Shown here piece after piece: positions 52,558-61,700 of a DNA stretch of 64,000 nucleotides. Under the pieces are notes generated by a model. That model was not told the DNA's origin and ran no database searches. It saw only the letters and a program-made list of their open reading frames with translations. The stretch lies in the NCBI GenBank assembly GCA_024232355.1, contig JAAEPW010000183.1, forward strand, positions 4,735-68,734, read 5' to 3'. Each line of letters starts with the position of its first letter. Position 1 is the stretch's first letter. The position numbers and the translations under genes were made by a program. Origin of the DNA: Chloroflexota bacterium. Lineage in GTDB: Bacteria; Chloroflexota; Anaerolineae; B4-G1.

Positions 52558-53418
52558 TCACTCACCGGCATCATCCACCTGTTTTGGTGGAGGCGGCACA
52601 TTGAAAGCTTTGCGGAAAATCTCGTCATAATTCTCACATTCGTTTGCTCCCCCCGCGATCGACACTACGCAGCGAAAGCCAACATTGGTAAAGAACAAAA
52701 AGTCCCCATCGAGGCGAGCCGTGCAACGCGCACGATCCAGGGAATTTGACCACGAGCCGCCACGCAAGACGCGCCAGCCAGCACCCTCCTGGCTCTCTCG
52801 ACCATCGTCAGGATTGTAAGGGTAAGGACGGAACAGGCTGTTGGTCCATTCCCATACGTTGCCCGTCATATCACCAACACCCTCCGGGCTATCGCCATCC
52901 GGAGAGTACTGCCTCACAGGTGTGGTGCCATTGCTTTCGGTTTCCTTGGTATTGCAGTGCCCCTCGACAAACTCATTTCCCCATGGCCAGCGCCGCCCGT
53001 CGGTCCCGCGCGCGGCCCGTTCCCACTCTGCCTCCGTGGGCAACCGTTTATCGGCCCAAGTCGCATATACCTGGGCATCTTGCCAGGTCACAAGTACTAC
53101 CGGGTGCTTTTCTTTGCCCTTGGGCGGTGTTCGGGTATCTGGATCCCAATTGTACTCTTCTACATCCGCCCACTCTACCTGGTAGTGGGGCACTGGATAG
53201 CCAGTTGCATCGACAAACCGCTTGTATTCCTCATTAGTCACAGGGTAGCGATCGATGTAAAAAGCCCCCAGGCAAAGCGTGTGCTGGGGATGTTCATTCC
53301 CTTTCCCTTTGTCGCTTCCCATCAAGAATTCGTTGTCCGGAATATACACCATCTCCTTGCCATCCTGCTCCCACAGGACGACGTTGGCTGTTTTAACCTC
53401 GTTGTTTTTCTTAAACAT
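52558..53418 (-). CDS. FGE-sulfatase (SUMF1) domain protein lacking the catalytic cysteines
   Basis: The ATG at 53418 (MFKKNNEVKTANV) has GAGGT upstream. The 286 residues are a clear SUMF1/FGE fold: MVYIPDNEFLMGSD, FYIDRYPVTNEEYKRFV, RLPTEAEWERAARG, GNVWEWTNS, RVLRGGSWSN and NVGFRC. In true formylglycine-generating enzymes GGS(Y/W) is followed by a Cys pair; here the segment is GGSWSNSLDRARC, so both copper-binding cysteines are absent. It is thus probably a binding or ergothioneine-unrelated SUMF protein, as often found near signalling genes. It follows the FHA protein gene, 71 bases downstream. Confidence 0.9.
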   Translation of the reverse strand: MFKKNNEVKTANVVLWEQDGKEMVYIPDNEFLMGSDKGKGNEHPQHTLCLGAFYIDRYPVTNEEYKRFVDATGYPVPHYQVEWADVEEYNWDPDTRTPPKGKEKHPVVLVTWQDAQVYATWADKRLPTEAEWERAARGTDGRRWPWGNEFVEGHCNTKETESNGTTPVRQYSPDGDSPEGVGDMTGNVWEWTNSLFRPYPYNPDDGRESQEGAGWRVLRGGSWSNSLDRARCTARLDGDFLFFTNVGFRCVVSIAGGANECENYDEIFRKAFNVPPPPKQVDDAGE

Positions 53419-53489
53419 GACTACCTCGCTTTGACATATCGCGCGATCCTTTGCCAAACTGAAAAGCCCCAGTTATTGAACCTGGCCTA

Positions 53490-54650
53490 CTATTGTTCTA
53501 TATCGTACGCCAGCACGCATCCCCCCAACCAAATGTGATCGCCTGGTTCCAGTAGGTGCTGTTGGTTGAGCCGGACACGCATACCATTGACCTGGGTACC
53601 GCTGGCACTGCCCAGGTCTTCCAAATAGTGACGACTACCTTGTGCAATGATCTTGGCATGACGACGAGCAACGACCTGGGCCGCATCCTCCGTTTGGCTC
53701 AAATCGATATCAGGCGTAAGCCCAATCGACAAATCACTTCGACCGATGATCATTTCTCCCCACGAGGGCAAAGAAAAGCGCTGCCCAGTGAACGTGACCC
53801 ACAGATAAGTCTCGACCGATGTATCACGCGGCGATGTTTTGATCTCGGGAAGAGGCATATAGACAAAGTCACAATATCCCAACCCAACCCGATCACCCGC
53901 TCGCAGTAACGTTTTTTGACCCACCGTGAGTTTTACCCCGTTGACCCTGGTGCCGTTAGTGCTGCCCATATCCTCGATCCCGTGCTGTCCGTCGTGACCC
54001 ATGATGCGGGCATGACGACGTGAAATAGCAAAGTGTTCCCGGTCATCATAACTTAGATCCACGTCAGGTGCTACGCTGACCGTTGTATCGAAACGTCCCA
54101 AGACGATCTTGCCGTTCACCGGTAAACCAATTCGGTGCTTGCCATTTTGCAGAACAAGACAGTAACGAAGAGGAGTAGTTTTCTCTGGTTTTGCCCTTTC
54201 TCTTCTCTCGCGTGTCTCTGTCCGAGAAGGAGGTGGTCTCTTGATCGGCACACTTTCAGGCAAACGTGTTGTCGGTAACGGAGGAGAAAAAGAAGAAAGA
54301 GAAGGGGAAGGAGGAGGAGAAGAAGGAAGAGAAGAAGGTGGAGGTGATGGATGAGAAGGAATAATAGGAGGAGCATCTTTGGTCTCTGGGGAAAGTTCTA
54401 CGGCCTCGGGTTCCTTCCTCAAACGCCGTCCCAACAAGGATAAACGAGGCGTTCTTACTTGTTGCTGTTGCTGATCTCGAAGCTCTAATAGGCAATTCAT
54501 GTGCAACCGGTCCCACATCTCCTGACTATCTCTCCCCACCTCAAAGGCACGGAGCATCATCAATTTTACGCTAGGAGATTGGTTACACTCTTGTATGCAA
54601 CGCTCCCGTGTTTTGGGAGGGCAAGGACGGCAGTGGTACTTGTAATTCAA
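53490..54650 (-). CDS. Double-FHA protein with N-terminal zinc-binding motif
   Basis: TTG at 54650 (MNYKYHCRPCPP) is favoured by GGGGAG 7 nt upstream; a TTG at 54665 is the alternative and an in-frame stop lies just before it. The N-terminus has C-x2-C-x7-C-x3-C. A Ser/Pro linker (about 95-165) leads to FHA domain 1 (ISRRHARI, GSTNGTRVNG) and FHA domain 2 (VARRHAKI, GSASGTQVNG). FHA domains bind phosphothreonine peptides; the Arg-His and Ser/Asn residues needed are present in the first, while the second has GSASGT. A Ser/Thr kinase partner would be expected but none is in the window. It is followed by the FGE-fold gene. Confidence 0.88.
   Translation of the reverse strand: MNYKYHCRPCPPKTRERCIQECNQSPSVKLMMLRAFEVGRDSQEMWDRLHMNCLLELRDQQQQQVRTPRLSLLGRRLRKEPEAVELSPETKDAPPIIPSHPSPPPSSLPSSPPPSPSLSSFSPPLPTTRLPESVPIKRPPPSRTETRERRERAKPEKTTPLRYCLVLQNGKHRIGLPVNGKIVLGRFDTTVSVAPDVDLSYDDREHFAISRRHARIMGHDGQHGIEDMGSTNGTRVNGVKLTVGQKTLLRAGDRVGLGYCDFVYMPLPEIKTSPRDTSVETYLWVTFTGQRFSLPSWGEMIIGRSDLSIGLTPDIDLSQTEDAAQVVARRHAKIIAQGSRHYLEDLGSASGTQVNGMRVRLNQQHLLEPGDHIWLGGCVLAYDIEQ
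54281..54338 (+). repeat. 58-base uninterrupted homopurine tract
   Basis: All bases from 54281 to 54338 are A or G on the plus strand. The complementary strand codes for the Ser/Pro linker of the FHA protein. Such tracts can form triplex (H-DNA) structures. Confidence 0.85.
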
Positions 54651-54798
54651 GGACTGTCTCCCCAATTAGGACAGCACGTAAGCAAAGACATAAAAAGTCT
54701 CGCCACAAACACTCTACCTGACCACATTATACCACAAAGTGACAAGCTGGACGACGCAAAATCAGATCATCGAAACACTATCAATTTTCCGCGCTTGG

Positions 54799-54826
54799 TT
54801 GCCCTCTTTCCCAATGATGCTATAAT
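54799..54826 (+). promoter_or_regulatory. Promoter for gatCA
   Basis: TTGCCC at 54799-54804 and TATAAT at 54821-54826 are 16 bp apart, 75 nt before the gatC ATG. The boxes match those at 1088-1116. The rest of the 54651-54900 gap holds nothing else recognised. Confidence 0.7.
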
Positions 54827-54900
54827 CACCGCAAAGGTGATTTATAACACACGAGCGCCAAACGCTCAACCATCACTCCCTCTAAATTTAGGAATATGCT

Positions 54901-55221
54901 ATGAAAACAAAAACCCAATTAACCCGCGATCAAGTTCAACACATAGCCAATCTGGCCCGACTGGCCTTGAGCGACGAGGAACAAACGCTTTATCAAGAGC
55001 AACTTTCGGCCATCCTGGAATATTCTGAGCGATTACAAGAGCTAGACACCGAAGCAATTTCCCCCACAGCGACCGTCCTACCGCTGCACAACGTCGTGCG
55101 CGCCGACGAGCCTGGCCCATCTTTTCCCCGTGAAGACATTCTGAGCAACGCTCCAGACACTGAGGATGGATGCTTCAAAGTACCGGCCGTAGCGGCAGCC
55201 GCACAGGAGCAAGAACTGTGA
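54901..55221 (+). CDS. gatC: Asp/Glu-tRNA amidotransferase subunit C
   Basis: The 106 residues match Gat[22 protein letters not shown], then [18 protein letters not shown] and the [20 protein letters not shown] segment that wraps around GatA. GatCAB converts Glu-tRNA(Gln) and Asp-tRNA(Asn) to the amidated forms. The stop overlaps the gatA start. gatB is not in this window. Confidence 0.96.
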   Translation: MKTKTQLTRDQVQHIANLARLALSDEEQTLYQEQLSAILEYSERLQELDTEAISPTATVLPLHNVVRADEPGPSFPREDILSNAPDTEDGCFKVPAVAAAAQEQEL

Positions 55222-56681
55222 ATCTCTACCAACTAACCATCCACCAAGCTCACAAACGCCTGGCCTCCGGGGAGATTTCGTCGGTCGAACTAACCGAGGC
55301 GGTACTGGAACGCATCCTCGCCGTAGACAACGACGTCCAGGCATACCTGACATTGACGCCGGAACAAGCATTGACCCAAGCTCGTGCCGCCGACGAACGT
55401 CGTTCTGCTGGTGACGACACCCCCTTGCTGGGCATTCCGTTGGCCATCAAAGATGTACTCTGTACCAAAGGTATTCCCACCACGTGTGGCTCCCGCATCC
55501 TGGAAGATTTCGTCCCACCCTACGACGGCACCGCCGTGGCACGCCTCAAGGCCGCCGGAGCGATCATTCTTGGCAAGACCAACACCGACGAGTTTGCAAT
55601 GGGCTCCTCTACAGAGAATTCGGCCTTTTTCACCACGCGCAACCCCTGGGACCTGGACCGCGTGCCGGGTGGAAGCAGCGGTGGCAGCGCCGCCGCCGTC
55701 GCCGCCGACGAGTGCTCGGGCGCGTTGGGCACTGATACCGGCGGCAGCGTGCGCCAACCCGCCAGCCTATGTGGCATCGTCGGCCTCAAACCAACTTATG
55801 GGCGAGTCAGCCGCTACGGTTTGATCGCCTTTGCCTCGTCGTTGGATCAAATCGGGGTGCTGACCAAGGACGTGACCGACGCCGCGCTGCTGCTAGAAGT
55901 CATTGCCGGGTACGATTCCCGCGACTCGACCTCGATGAACGTGCCAGTGCCGCATTATAGCGTCGGATTGCAGGACAGCGACGGACTAGAGGGTATGCGG
56001 GTCGGTGTGCCAAAGGAATACTTTATCGACGGGATACAGCCCGAGGTAGAGACCAAAGTACGAGCAGCAGTGAACGCGCTTGCCAAGCTGGGGGCTCAAG
56101 TGCAAGAGATCAGCTTGCCCCACACCGACTATGCGCTGCCCGTTTACTATCTCATCGCCCCGGCCGAGGCGAGCGCGAACCTGGCTCGCTACGACGGCGT
56201 TCGCTACACGATGCGGGTAGACGCCAATGGGCCGAATGAGATGTACAAAGCAACCCGCGGGCAAGGGTTTGGCTCCGAGGTAAAACGGCGCATCATGTTG
56301 GGCACCTATGCCCTATCTGCCGGTTATTACGACGCCTACTATCTCAAGGCACAAAAAGTGCGTACGTTGATCAAGTCTGATTTCGACGCCGCCTTTGAGC
56401 AAGTAGACGTCATTGTATCGCCGGTTACCCCCACCACCGCCTTTCGCATCGGCGAAAAGACCGACGATCCGTTACAAATGTATCTCTCGGACATTTTTAC
56501 CCTCTCGATGAACCTGGCCGGTATCTGTGGGCTGAGTTTACCCTGCGGGTTCGACAACGACGGTCTGCCCATTGGCTTGCAATTAATCGGCCCGGCATTC
56601 GGCGAGGAACGGATATTGCGCGTGGCCTATGCCTACGAGCAAGCGACAGAATGGCACAACAAACGGCCACATCTAAAATAA
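55218..56681 (+). CDS. gatA: Asp/Glu-tRNA amidotransferase subunit A
   Basis: The GTG at 55218 ([15 protein letters not shown]) overlaps the gatC stop (GTGA) and has GGAG upstream; a longer frame from 55170 runs inside gatC. The 487 residues show the amidase signature with the Ser-cisSer-Lys triad: Lys in [10 protein letters not shown], cis-Ser and nucleophile in [12 protein letters not shown] and [13 protein letters not shown]. This subunit releases ammonia from glutamine for the amidation step. Length and motifs are normal. Confidence 0.97.
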   Translation: MNLYQLTIHQAHKRLASGEISSVELTEAVLERILAVDNDVQAYLTLTPEQALTQARAADERRSAGDDTPLLGIPLAIKDVLCTKGIPTTCGSRILEDFVPPYDGTAVARLKAAGAIILGKTNTDEFAMGSSTENSAFFTTRNPWDLDRVPGGSSGGSAAAVAADECSGALGTDTGGSVRQPASLCGIVGLKPTYGRVSRYGLIAFASSLDQIGVLTKDVTDAALLLEVIAGYDSRDSTSMNVPVPHYSVGLQDSDGLEGMRVGVPKEYFIDGIQPEVETKVRAAVNALAKLGAQVQEISLPHTDYALPVYYLIAPAEASANLARYDGVRYTMRVDANGPNEMYKATRGQGFGSEVKRRIMLGTYALSAGYYDAYYLKAQKVRTLIKSDFDAAFEQVDVIVSPVTPTTAFRIGEKTDDPLQMYLSDIFTLSMNLAGICGLSLPCGFDNDGLPIGLQLIGPAFGEERILRVAYAYEQATEWHNKRPHLK

Positions 56682-56712
56682 ACTATAACAAACAAAACAC
56701 ACGGAGACTACT

Positions 56713-58080
56713 ATGACTACTTTACGAGACAAAATCACCGACCATAGCGCGCACGTCGCCATTATTGGATTGGGCTACGTCGGGCTGCCGCTGGCGACGG
56801 CCTTTGCCAAGGCTGGGTTTCGCACCACCGGGATAGACATAGACCCGCGCAAGGTGGACGCCATCACCGCCGGGCAAAGTTACATCCCCGACGTTCCCGA
56901 CGACGAGATAGCCCCCCACGCCGAATCAGGCCGCCTTACGGCCACGTCGGATTACGACGTATTGCACGAGGCGGACGCCATATTCATCTGCGTCCCCACT
57001 CCCTACGACGCCCAGCGCGCGCCCGACCTCTCCTTCATCCGAGATGCCAGTGAGGGCATCCGCCCCCGGCTCAAGGCCGGTCAATTGATCGTCCTGCAAA
57101 GCACGACCTATCCAGGCACGACGGAGGAAATCGTCCAGCCGATCCTGGAACAAAATGGGTTCAAGGCCGGAGAGGGTTTTTACCTTGCCTTTTCTCCCGA
57201 ACGAATCGACCCGGGCAACAAGCAATGGTCGGCCTACAACACACCCAAGGTCGTGGGCGGCATCACGGACGAGTGCACAGAACTGGCCGCCGAGCTATTG
57301 CGCCAGATGGGAGCGTTGGTTCACCCAGTCTCCTCACCCCGCGCCGCCGAGCTAACAAAATTACTGGAGAACACCTTTCGCGCTGTCAACATCGCCCTGG
57401 TCAACGAGATGGCCCTGCTGACAGAACGCATGGGCATCGACATCTGGGAAGTGGTCGACGCGGCCAAGACGAAACCGTTCGGCTTTATGCCCTTTACGCC
57501 CGGACCCGGCGTAGGCGGGCACTGCATTCCCGTGGACCCCTATTATCTCTCATGGAAAGCCCGCGAGTACGACTATTACACCGAATTCATCGAATTGGCC
57601 GGGGAGGTCAACCAGGCAATGACCCATCACGCGGTAGACCTGGTGACCCAGGCCCTCTCCCTGCGCAGCAAATCTCTGCGCGGCGCCCGCGTGCTGGTGC
57701 TGGGTGTGGCCTTTAAACCAGACATCGACGACGCCCGCAACTCTCCCGCCGAGCGAGTCATCGAACTGCTATTGAGCCGAGGGGCCATAGTGCGTTATCA
57801 CGACCCGTACGTCCCCAGCTTTCGGGTGGGCGGCGACGTCTTTTACCCCAAGCCAACCGTCCTGGAATCAGTGGAACTGACAGAAAAGGAGCTCGCCGCC
57901 GATTGCGTCGTCGTCGTGACCAACCACCGCTGCCTGGACTATGAGCGAGTGGTAGAACACGCCGACCTGGTGGTAGACACGCGCAACGTGACCGCCAACA
58001 TATCCGATCCCACCCTCCGGGAAAAGATCGTGCGCTTGGGCGCGCCGCTGCCCCAGCCTCTCCCGGACGCCGGCAAGTGA
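56713..58080 (+). CDS. UDP-N-acetyl-hexosamine (UDP-GlcNAc/ManNAc) dehydrogenase
   Basis: The N-terminal NAD-binding fold has IIGLGYVGLPLA. The central domain has the Lys in LTKLLENTFRAVNIAL. The catalytic cysteine is in GVGGHCIPVDPYYLSWKA, and the C-terminal UDP-binding domain begins VLVLGVAFKPDIDDARNSPA. The 455-residue length and the PVDPYYLSWKA segment fit the WbpA/WecC branch that oxidises UDP-GlcNAc or UDP-ManNAc to the uronic acid, rather than UDP-glucose dehydrogenase. It would supply a surface polysaccharide; no such gene cluster is adjacent. Ends overlapping the VTT gene. Confidence 0.93.
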   Translation: MTTLRDKITDHSAHVAIIGLGYVGLPLATAFAKAGFRTTGIDIDPRKVDAITAGQSYIPDVPDDEIAPHAESGRLTATSDYDVLHEADAIFICVPTPYDAQRAPDLSFIRDASEGIRPRLKAGQLIVLQSTTYPGTTEEIVQPILEQNGFKAGEGFYLAFSPERIDPGNKQWSAYNTPKVVGGITDECTELAAELLRQMGALVHPVSSPRAAELTKLLENTFRAVNIALVNEMALLTERMGIDIWEVVDAAKTKPFGFMPFTPGPGVGGHCIPVDPYYLSWKAREYDYYTEFIELAGEVNQAMTHHAVDLVTQALSLRSKSLRGARVLVLGVAFKPDIDDARNSPAERVIELLLSRGAIVRYHDPYVPSFRVGGDVFYPKPTVLESVELTEKELAADCVVVVTNHRCLDYERVVEHADLVVDTRNVTANISDPTLREKIVRLGAPLPQPLPDAGK

Positions 58081-58685
58081 ACGATATGGCCGCGCCGCCC
58101 ACCGGCGATAGTGACGCTGAGCCTGCCGTCCCCCCCCCACCATCCACCCGGAGGCTGCGGGTCGTGCAAGTGCTGACCGTCGTCGTGATAATCGGCGCGC
58201 TTGGCGCGGCTCTCTACTTTCGCGACCGGCTGCAAGAGTTGGAACAATACAGTTACGCAGCCGTTTTCGTGGTGGGGTTAATCGGCGATGCCACGGTGGT
58301 ACTGCCACTGCCAGGTTTGGCATTCATTTTTGTGATGGGCGGCATCTTTAACCCGTGGATCGTGGGCATCGCTGGCGGCGTGGGGCAGGCGTTGGGAGAA
58401 TTGACCGGCTATATGGCTGGTTACAGTGGGCAGACCCTGGTCGATGAGAGCCCCATCTACGATCGCCTGACACAATGGATGCAGCGCTATGGCGCACTGA
58501 CCATCTTTGTGCTGTCCATCGTCCCCAACCCCCTCTTTGACGTCGGGGGGGTGATCGCCGGCGCATTGCGCTTTCCGGTTTGGAAGTTTCTGACCAGTTG
58601 CGTGACCGGCAAGGTGATCAAAAGCATTGTCTTTGCTATGGCCGGATATTACGGAGTTGAGGCGATTTTCAGACTGTTGGGATAG
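58077..58685 (+). CDS. VTT-domain (DedA/SNARE-associated type) membrane protein
   Basis: The GTG at 58077 overlaps the previous stop (GTGA); an ATG at 58086 is the alternative. An N-terminal Pro-rich stretch precedes a transmembrane helix (VVQVLTVVVIIGALGAALYF). The VTT core holds VVLPLPGLAFIFVMGGIFNP, GQALGELTGYMAGYSG and FVLSIVPNPLFDVGGVIAGA. VTT/DedA proteins are proposed lipid scramblases or flippases. The 202-residue length is normal. Coupling to the dehydrogenase suggests envelope biogenesis. Confidence 0.9.
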   Translation: MNDMAAPPTGDSDAEPAVPPPPSTRRLRVVQVLTVVVIIGALGAALYFRDRLQELEQYSYAAVFVVGLIGDATVVLPLPGLAFIFVMGGIFNPWIVGIAGGVGQALGELTGYMAGYSGQTLVDESPIYDRLTQWMQRYGALTIFVLSIVPNPLFDVGGVIAGALRFPVWKFLTSCVTGKVIKSIVFAMAGYYGVEAIFRLLG

Positions 58686-58721
58686 CTTTGTAGAAAGAAC
58701 CGGTTTCTGTATCGAAAAATA

Positions 58722-58753
58722 GAGCGCCACCGGCGATAAAACCGGTGGCGCTC
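58722..58753. terminator. Bidirectional hairpin between convergent genes
   Basis: GAGCGCCACCGG and CCGGTGGCGCTC are exact 12-bp arms around CGATAAAA. It lies between the VTT gene stop and the ExeM-like gene stop. There is no clean T-run (GTTGTGT follows), so termination is inferred from the stem and position. Confidence 0.75.
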
Positions 58754-58775
58754 GTTGTGTAACGAACAATCCAAT

Positions 58776-61700
58776 CTATGGGCTGCGCGAGACGAGCGGC
58801 AGATAGACGTAATAGCCATCTCCACCTACCAAGATGGTGGTGTCGGGCGAGTGAATGTCAAAGGCAGCATTGACGCCGTCGTCGATGGTGACGGTGTTGG
58901 AGACAGTGACGGTGGCAGTGAGGCTTGGGTCTGCCTGCACGATCAGTGTCAATTCCACCTGATCCTCTCCGGCGACCAGGCCGCTCCAGGTGAGCGCGGT
59001 ATTCGTGCCGCCCCCAAAGCCACTGACCAGCAGCAACTCACCGGGCAATGTGTCGGTGATGGTGACGGTGGCATCTGCCTGGCCGCTGTTGCTCAGGGTG
59101 ACGGTGTAGGTCAGATAATCGCCAGCGTTCACATCACCCGCCGGCTCGACCATCTTGGTAGAAGCGGACAGATTGAGCGGGGGGGCGGCGATAGTGCTAA
59201 AGACGGCATCGTTGGAAAAACCGCTTCCGGCGTTGCCAGAGATAAACTCGGCCACGTTGGTGACGGTGTCCTCGTAGGTTGCAGGCGGCGTCACGATGGC
59301 GCTAAAGGTAAAAGTGTAGCTACCACCGTCGGCTACCGACCACGGTCCCCAGGTGATGGTGTCGTCCACCGGATCGGGCGGCTGCGCCGAACCCCGGACA
59401 ATCCACTCGCCAAAGTCCACTTTGGATGGCAGCACATCGGTGAGCACGACTCCCTCGGCCGTGGCCCATCCATCATTGCGGATGACGATGGTATAGGTGA
59501 CGATACCATCCAGCGGCACGTCTGACACAGGCTCTACGCGCTTGTCGACGGTCAGAATAGGCACGCCGTCGCCCAGGGTCAGCCCGACGATGACCGGATC
59601 GTGGTCAGATGCGCGATAGGGATCGTCGTTGTAGAGGCTGATGACCTGGCCCGGCGATTGGAATTCTTCGTTATAGTCGAGAACGCGCGGTTCGTCTGCG
59701 TTGATGTGCCACGCTGTCGCGCCGGTCACTTGTGTCGTCAGGCTGGTATTCGACATGGCATAGTCAAGATAGCCCACCTGTCCATAGAAAACGTAAGAGT
59801 AGGCATTCGGCCCGACAAACTGTTCGAGCAGGTCAGTATAGCCCGCGTTCTCGGCGACGACGATGGGGTCTTCCATCGCATAAGCGTTCAGGTCGCCCAT
59901 GATGATAAAGTCGGGGTCGCCGCTTCCGGTGGGATCGGTGGCCAACCATTCGGTCTCTACTGTCATCGCATTGGTGCGAGTCAGGTTGCAGTTGCCTTGA
60001 CCATCCCCCATGTCCGGGTCGCCGCTGCACGCTGACCCCTTTGATTTGAGGTGGTTGACCGCGGCGGTGAATCGCTCGCCGGTGCTGTTCTCCTCAAAGG
60101 TCTGGGCCAAGGCCGGACGGTTCTTGGTGTCGATGAACCTGGGGTCGAACGACGAGTCGAGGATGGCAGCCAGGCCGACCGGGGTGACAGTGCTAGGCTG
60201 GTAGATCAAGCCTATGGCGATTTCGTCTGTTCCGATCTGGGTGACGCCGGGGTCGATGAGCGCATATGTACCGGCTCCGGCGATGGCGTTCAGGCCATTC
60301 ACCAAATCCTGGATGGCGCTGTTCGCGCCATAGCCATCGTTCTCTATTTCCATCAAACCGACAACGTCGGCGTCCACAGACAGTACGGCGGTGATGATCT
60401 TGGTCCGCTGGCGGTTGAATTCGGACAGCGAGTTCGCACCGCGAGGGGTCGGGAATCCGCCACCCATACCGTCACCGTTAAAATAGTTTAGCACGTTAAA
60501 GCTGGCGACTGTGAGTCTGCCCCCGATCGGATCGGGAGCAACTGTACGAGGATTGGCAGCCACAAGGTTCACGCTTCCCACCGGCTGGACGTGGTATTCG
60601 TCTTCATATTGGTCCATAACGCCGGTCAGGCTGGGGACAGTATAGTTTCCACGCAGGGTGTTGAGCGCGCTGAGACCGGGATCAGGGTAGATGATCGGAT
60701 CGGGGTTCTGGTTGGTGTTGGCATCGTCCAGAATGACGCGGCTGCGGTCATTGAGGTCTTGCAGGGCGTTGGCGGCCGCTCCCGGCGTGGTGACGTTGGT
60801 CGGGTTGTAGAGATGGTCGTCGATGGAGAGGTGAACCTGGCCGTAACGCCCCAGGTTGTAGTTTTCGGTGACGTGCAGTTTTTGACTAAAATTGATCAGC
60901 ATGCCCTCGACCCATTCCCAAGCACCCACGTCCGAGATGGGCAAGGTGACCGGAGCCGGGGTGACGCTGTTCCCCGAGCCACAGAGGGTCACGTCGGTGA
61001 CGTTGTTCAATTCCGTGAGATTAACGTACTCGGCGACCACACCCGTCACGCGCACCAGATCGCCCACGCTAACGTCCACGCCAAAGCCACTGTCGTAGAC
61101 AAAGATGCCCTCGGAGGTCATCGAGTCTTCATCGGTGTCGGCATCCTCTTCCTGAACAAAGAAACCACTCAGCCCATCGGTGGTGCCCTGATAGTCGCCG
61201 ACGACCACGGCCTCGATGGTACGGATGCTTCCGGTGTCTGAGCTGGCATCGCCGCTGCCCTGAATGTCATGGATGGGGGTCGCGCCGGAACCGCAGATGA
61301 CGGGCGTACCCACAAAGACGGTCACCCCGGCCTCGTCGTCTTCGGCAAGGGTTCCGTTCATGTTGCCGGGCGTCGAGTCGGGATCGTTCTGGTCAGAGGC
61401 AAACACCTGTGCCTTGTTGACGATGCTATCGCCGTCGGTGCCAGGGCGGATTTGGACCACAATGTCACAGGTCTCGGTGGTGTTGAGAAGGAGAGATGCA
61501 ACGGTCCAAGTGATCGTGTCACCGATGACGGTCGCGCCGCAGGTGTTGTGGGTATAAGTGATATCGGTGGTGACGTCGGGCAAATAGTCCACGATCACGA
61601 CGTTAGTCGCGCTGATGGTGCTGGCGGCGGCGCTCACAAGTTTGAGGGTGTAGGTGATGGTATCGCCTTCGTCGGGATTGTTCGTGGGGGCGACGGTCTT

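Noticed and set aside
52558..53418. Active formylglycine-generating enzyme
   Set aside because: The two copper-binding cysteines after GGSW are missing, and no sulfatase gene is nearby.
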